Part shown: piece after piece, positions 62,880 through 64,000 of the stretch | Layout of the letters: each line of letters begins with the position of its first letter | How positions within the stretch are numbered: the first letter of the stretch is position 1 | DNA from: Owenia fusiformis | Lineage: Eukaryota > Annelida > Polychaeta > Sabellida > Oweniidae | Assembly (NCBI GenBank): GCA_903813345.2 | Contig: CAIIXF020000009.1 | Coordinates: forward strand, 15,080,347 to 15,144,346 | Direction of reading: 5' to 3' | DNA: 64,000 nt | Made by a program: the position numbers and the translations under genes | Notes under the pieces: generated by a model | Databases searched by the model: none | Told to the model about the DNA's origin: nothing | Seen by the model: the letters and a program-made list of their open reading frames with translations, nothing else

Positions 62880-62958
62880 AAAGTGGACAAATTACAACTG
62901 TGTACAAACCCAAATGTGGACAGAAGCAATTGTGGACAGAAGCAATTGTGGACAAAGT
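62880..62958. repeat. TGTGGACAA minisatellite, second short array
   Basis: About five units (AAGTGGACAAATTACAACTG, GTGTACAAA, TGTGGACAGAAGCAAT twice, TGTGGACAAAG) lie 270 bp from the main array and next to the LTR-like sequence. Confidence 0.8.
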
Positions 62959-62985
62959 AGATTAATTCAGGTAAATGGTTGGTTA

Positions 62986-63727
62986 TGACACACTCTGATC
63001 ACCAATGATCCAACAGAAAAAGATATAAACTGCTAAAATAACTTACTATCTTTATTCGTAAATGACTAAATTATATTCCGTCTACATGAATAGAAAGACA
63101 ATCCAAAGATGAGATCAGAATCAGCAAAATTATTACGGCTAAATAATATTGTAAACAGCCAGTGAAATCACCAAAATTATACACTAATATATCTCACCCA
63201 GTTTTCAAAGAGCTTTGTCGTCATCCCGGGCATGTTGGACTTCTTTAGAAACACATCTTTGACTTCAAAGTGATTCTCTAGGCTTCAAAACGATTCTTGA
63301 TTACGAAAACAGCTGATTTCCCAAACTATCAAAGGCTGTCCACAATGTCAGAGTGTACAAGTTAATCTCGAAACTCAAACAAAACGTTTTTATACATCAA
63401 AGTCTAAACATATAACAATATGTTTGCAACATCAAAATACATGATTGATAACATCATAAGAACATGTTACGTTCCAGTTAAGCTTTAAAAGTGCTCTTTA
63501 TATGACAGAAAATCAAAAATATAAATGAGATAATTTCCTAGTCACATGACCATCCAAAATGGCGGCCTCCATGAAAAATGTAAACAAATTTAAAATCAAA
63601 ACAGTTTCGTAAATTTGAAGCTCAATACAAAGTAATTATACGTGATTTTCTCAACTCCAAGCAAGATCAAGGTACCAGGTAAGGAGAAATGATATAAATA
63701 TAGAAAATGACGAGCAGGATCGTCACA
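62986..63727 (-). mobile_element. LTR-like sequence (probable 3' LTR of a retrotransposon), about 742 bp
   Basis: Read on the minus strand, a purine tract GAAAGGGGAGG (63738-63728) directly precedes TGTGACGATC at 63727, the classic polypurine-tract/LTR start. In order there follow a YY1-like GCCGCCATTTTGG near 63560, a TATAAAAA at 63394-63387 and AATAAA at 63056-63051. The possible end GAGTGTGTCA is at 62986. Spacing fits U3-R-U5. The internal coding part would lie to the right, beyond the window; only 262 noncoding bases are seen. A tRNA-Met-type TTGGTGATCAGAG near 63000-63012 could instead mark a primer site and shift the end to about 63013. Confidence 0.5.
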
Positions 63728-64000
63728 CCTCCCCTTTCAAAATGTAGGATTTACTCAAATCCTCACTGAAAAGTATATAGCAAATACCTATACTGTAATA
63801 CATCATGTACCATTATAAAATAACTTCACGAATTATCATGAACTGTTTCATAATGCGTAATACCTACAAGTCTATAGCATCATATCAAAAATGTATACAC
63901 GGCAAAAACTTACAAAGTATATAAAAGTATCAACATCATTCTCAAAAAGGAACTCATCCTTTGGAGATTCTCATGAGAACAACATATTACAATAACATAA
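63728..64000 (-). other. Polypurine tract and noncoding flank of the putative LTR element
   Basis: The tract GAAAGGGGAGG at 63738-63728 is followed to the window edge by AT-rich sequence with no frame or domain. This is compatible with the 3' noncoding part of a retrotransposon. Confidence 0.4.

Overview
The window is eukaryotic and most likely comes from an invertebrate metazoan, plausibly a marine lophotrochozoan such as a mollusc. That phylum-level guess is inference. The reasons are AT-rich unique DNA, GT-AG introns of about 0.1 to 1.3 kb, a secreted protein with a transthyretin-like domain, and decayed LINE, SINE, Tc1/mariner, LTR and many fold-back elements. There are two 500-base N gaps, at 21501-22000 and 50001-50500.

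Layout. 1-20923 and 27403-50000 are one satellite family in the same orientation: monomers of about 70 bp, paired into dimers of about 139-140 bp. The dimers are organised into a multi-kilobase higher-order repeat; the offset between the last two copies is 8059 bp and grows to 8759 bp through an indel. Each higher-order unit carries the same AT-rich non-satellite segment of about 135 bp. Between the two blocks, 20924-27402 is a transposon-rich island. It holds inverted-repeat units at a 108-109 bp period, a 322-bp element with perfect 40-bp inverted ends, and a 3335-bp DNA transposon flanked by a perfect 10-bp direct repeat. The transposon has arrays of a 15-bp repeat at both ends and contains nested fold-back elements. 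A decayed zinc-finger-like stretch lies at the right edge of the island.

50531-51396 (+) is the GC-rich last coding exon of a proline-rich SH3-ligand protein. Its upstream exons are not in the window: immediately 5' of it are an N gap and then the satellite. 51397-56822 holds the 3' UTR and intergenic DNA with fold-back elements, a LINE relic and a tRNA-type SINE. 56823-59512 (-) is a complete four-coding-exon gene for a 312-residue secreted protein. It pairs an N-terminal transthyretin-like domain with a C-terminal zinc-metallopeptidase-like domain (HELAH followed by NEGWAEYW). A noncoding first exon and a TATA box lie upstream, and a Tc1/mariner relic sits in an intron. Upstream of this gene are a 1.7-kb imperfect palindrome, a TGTGGACAA minisatellite, and at the right edge a minus-strand LTR-like sequence with a polypurine tract.

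The two genes show no sign of working together. The strongest biological points are the transthyretin-like/zincin architecture, the well-delimited 3.3-kb transposon, and the higher-order satellite whose + strand carries a near-consensus 5' splice site in most dimers directly upstream of a gene's last exon. No homology search was possible, so family names rest on motifs seen by eye.
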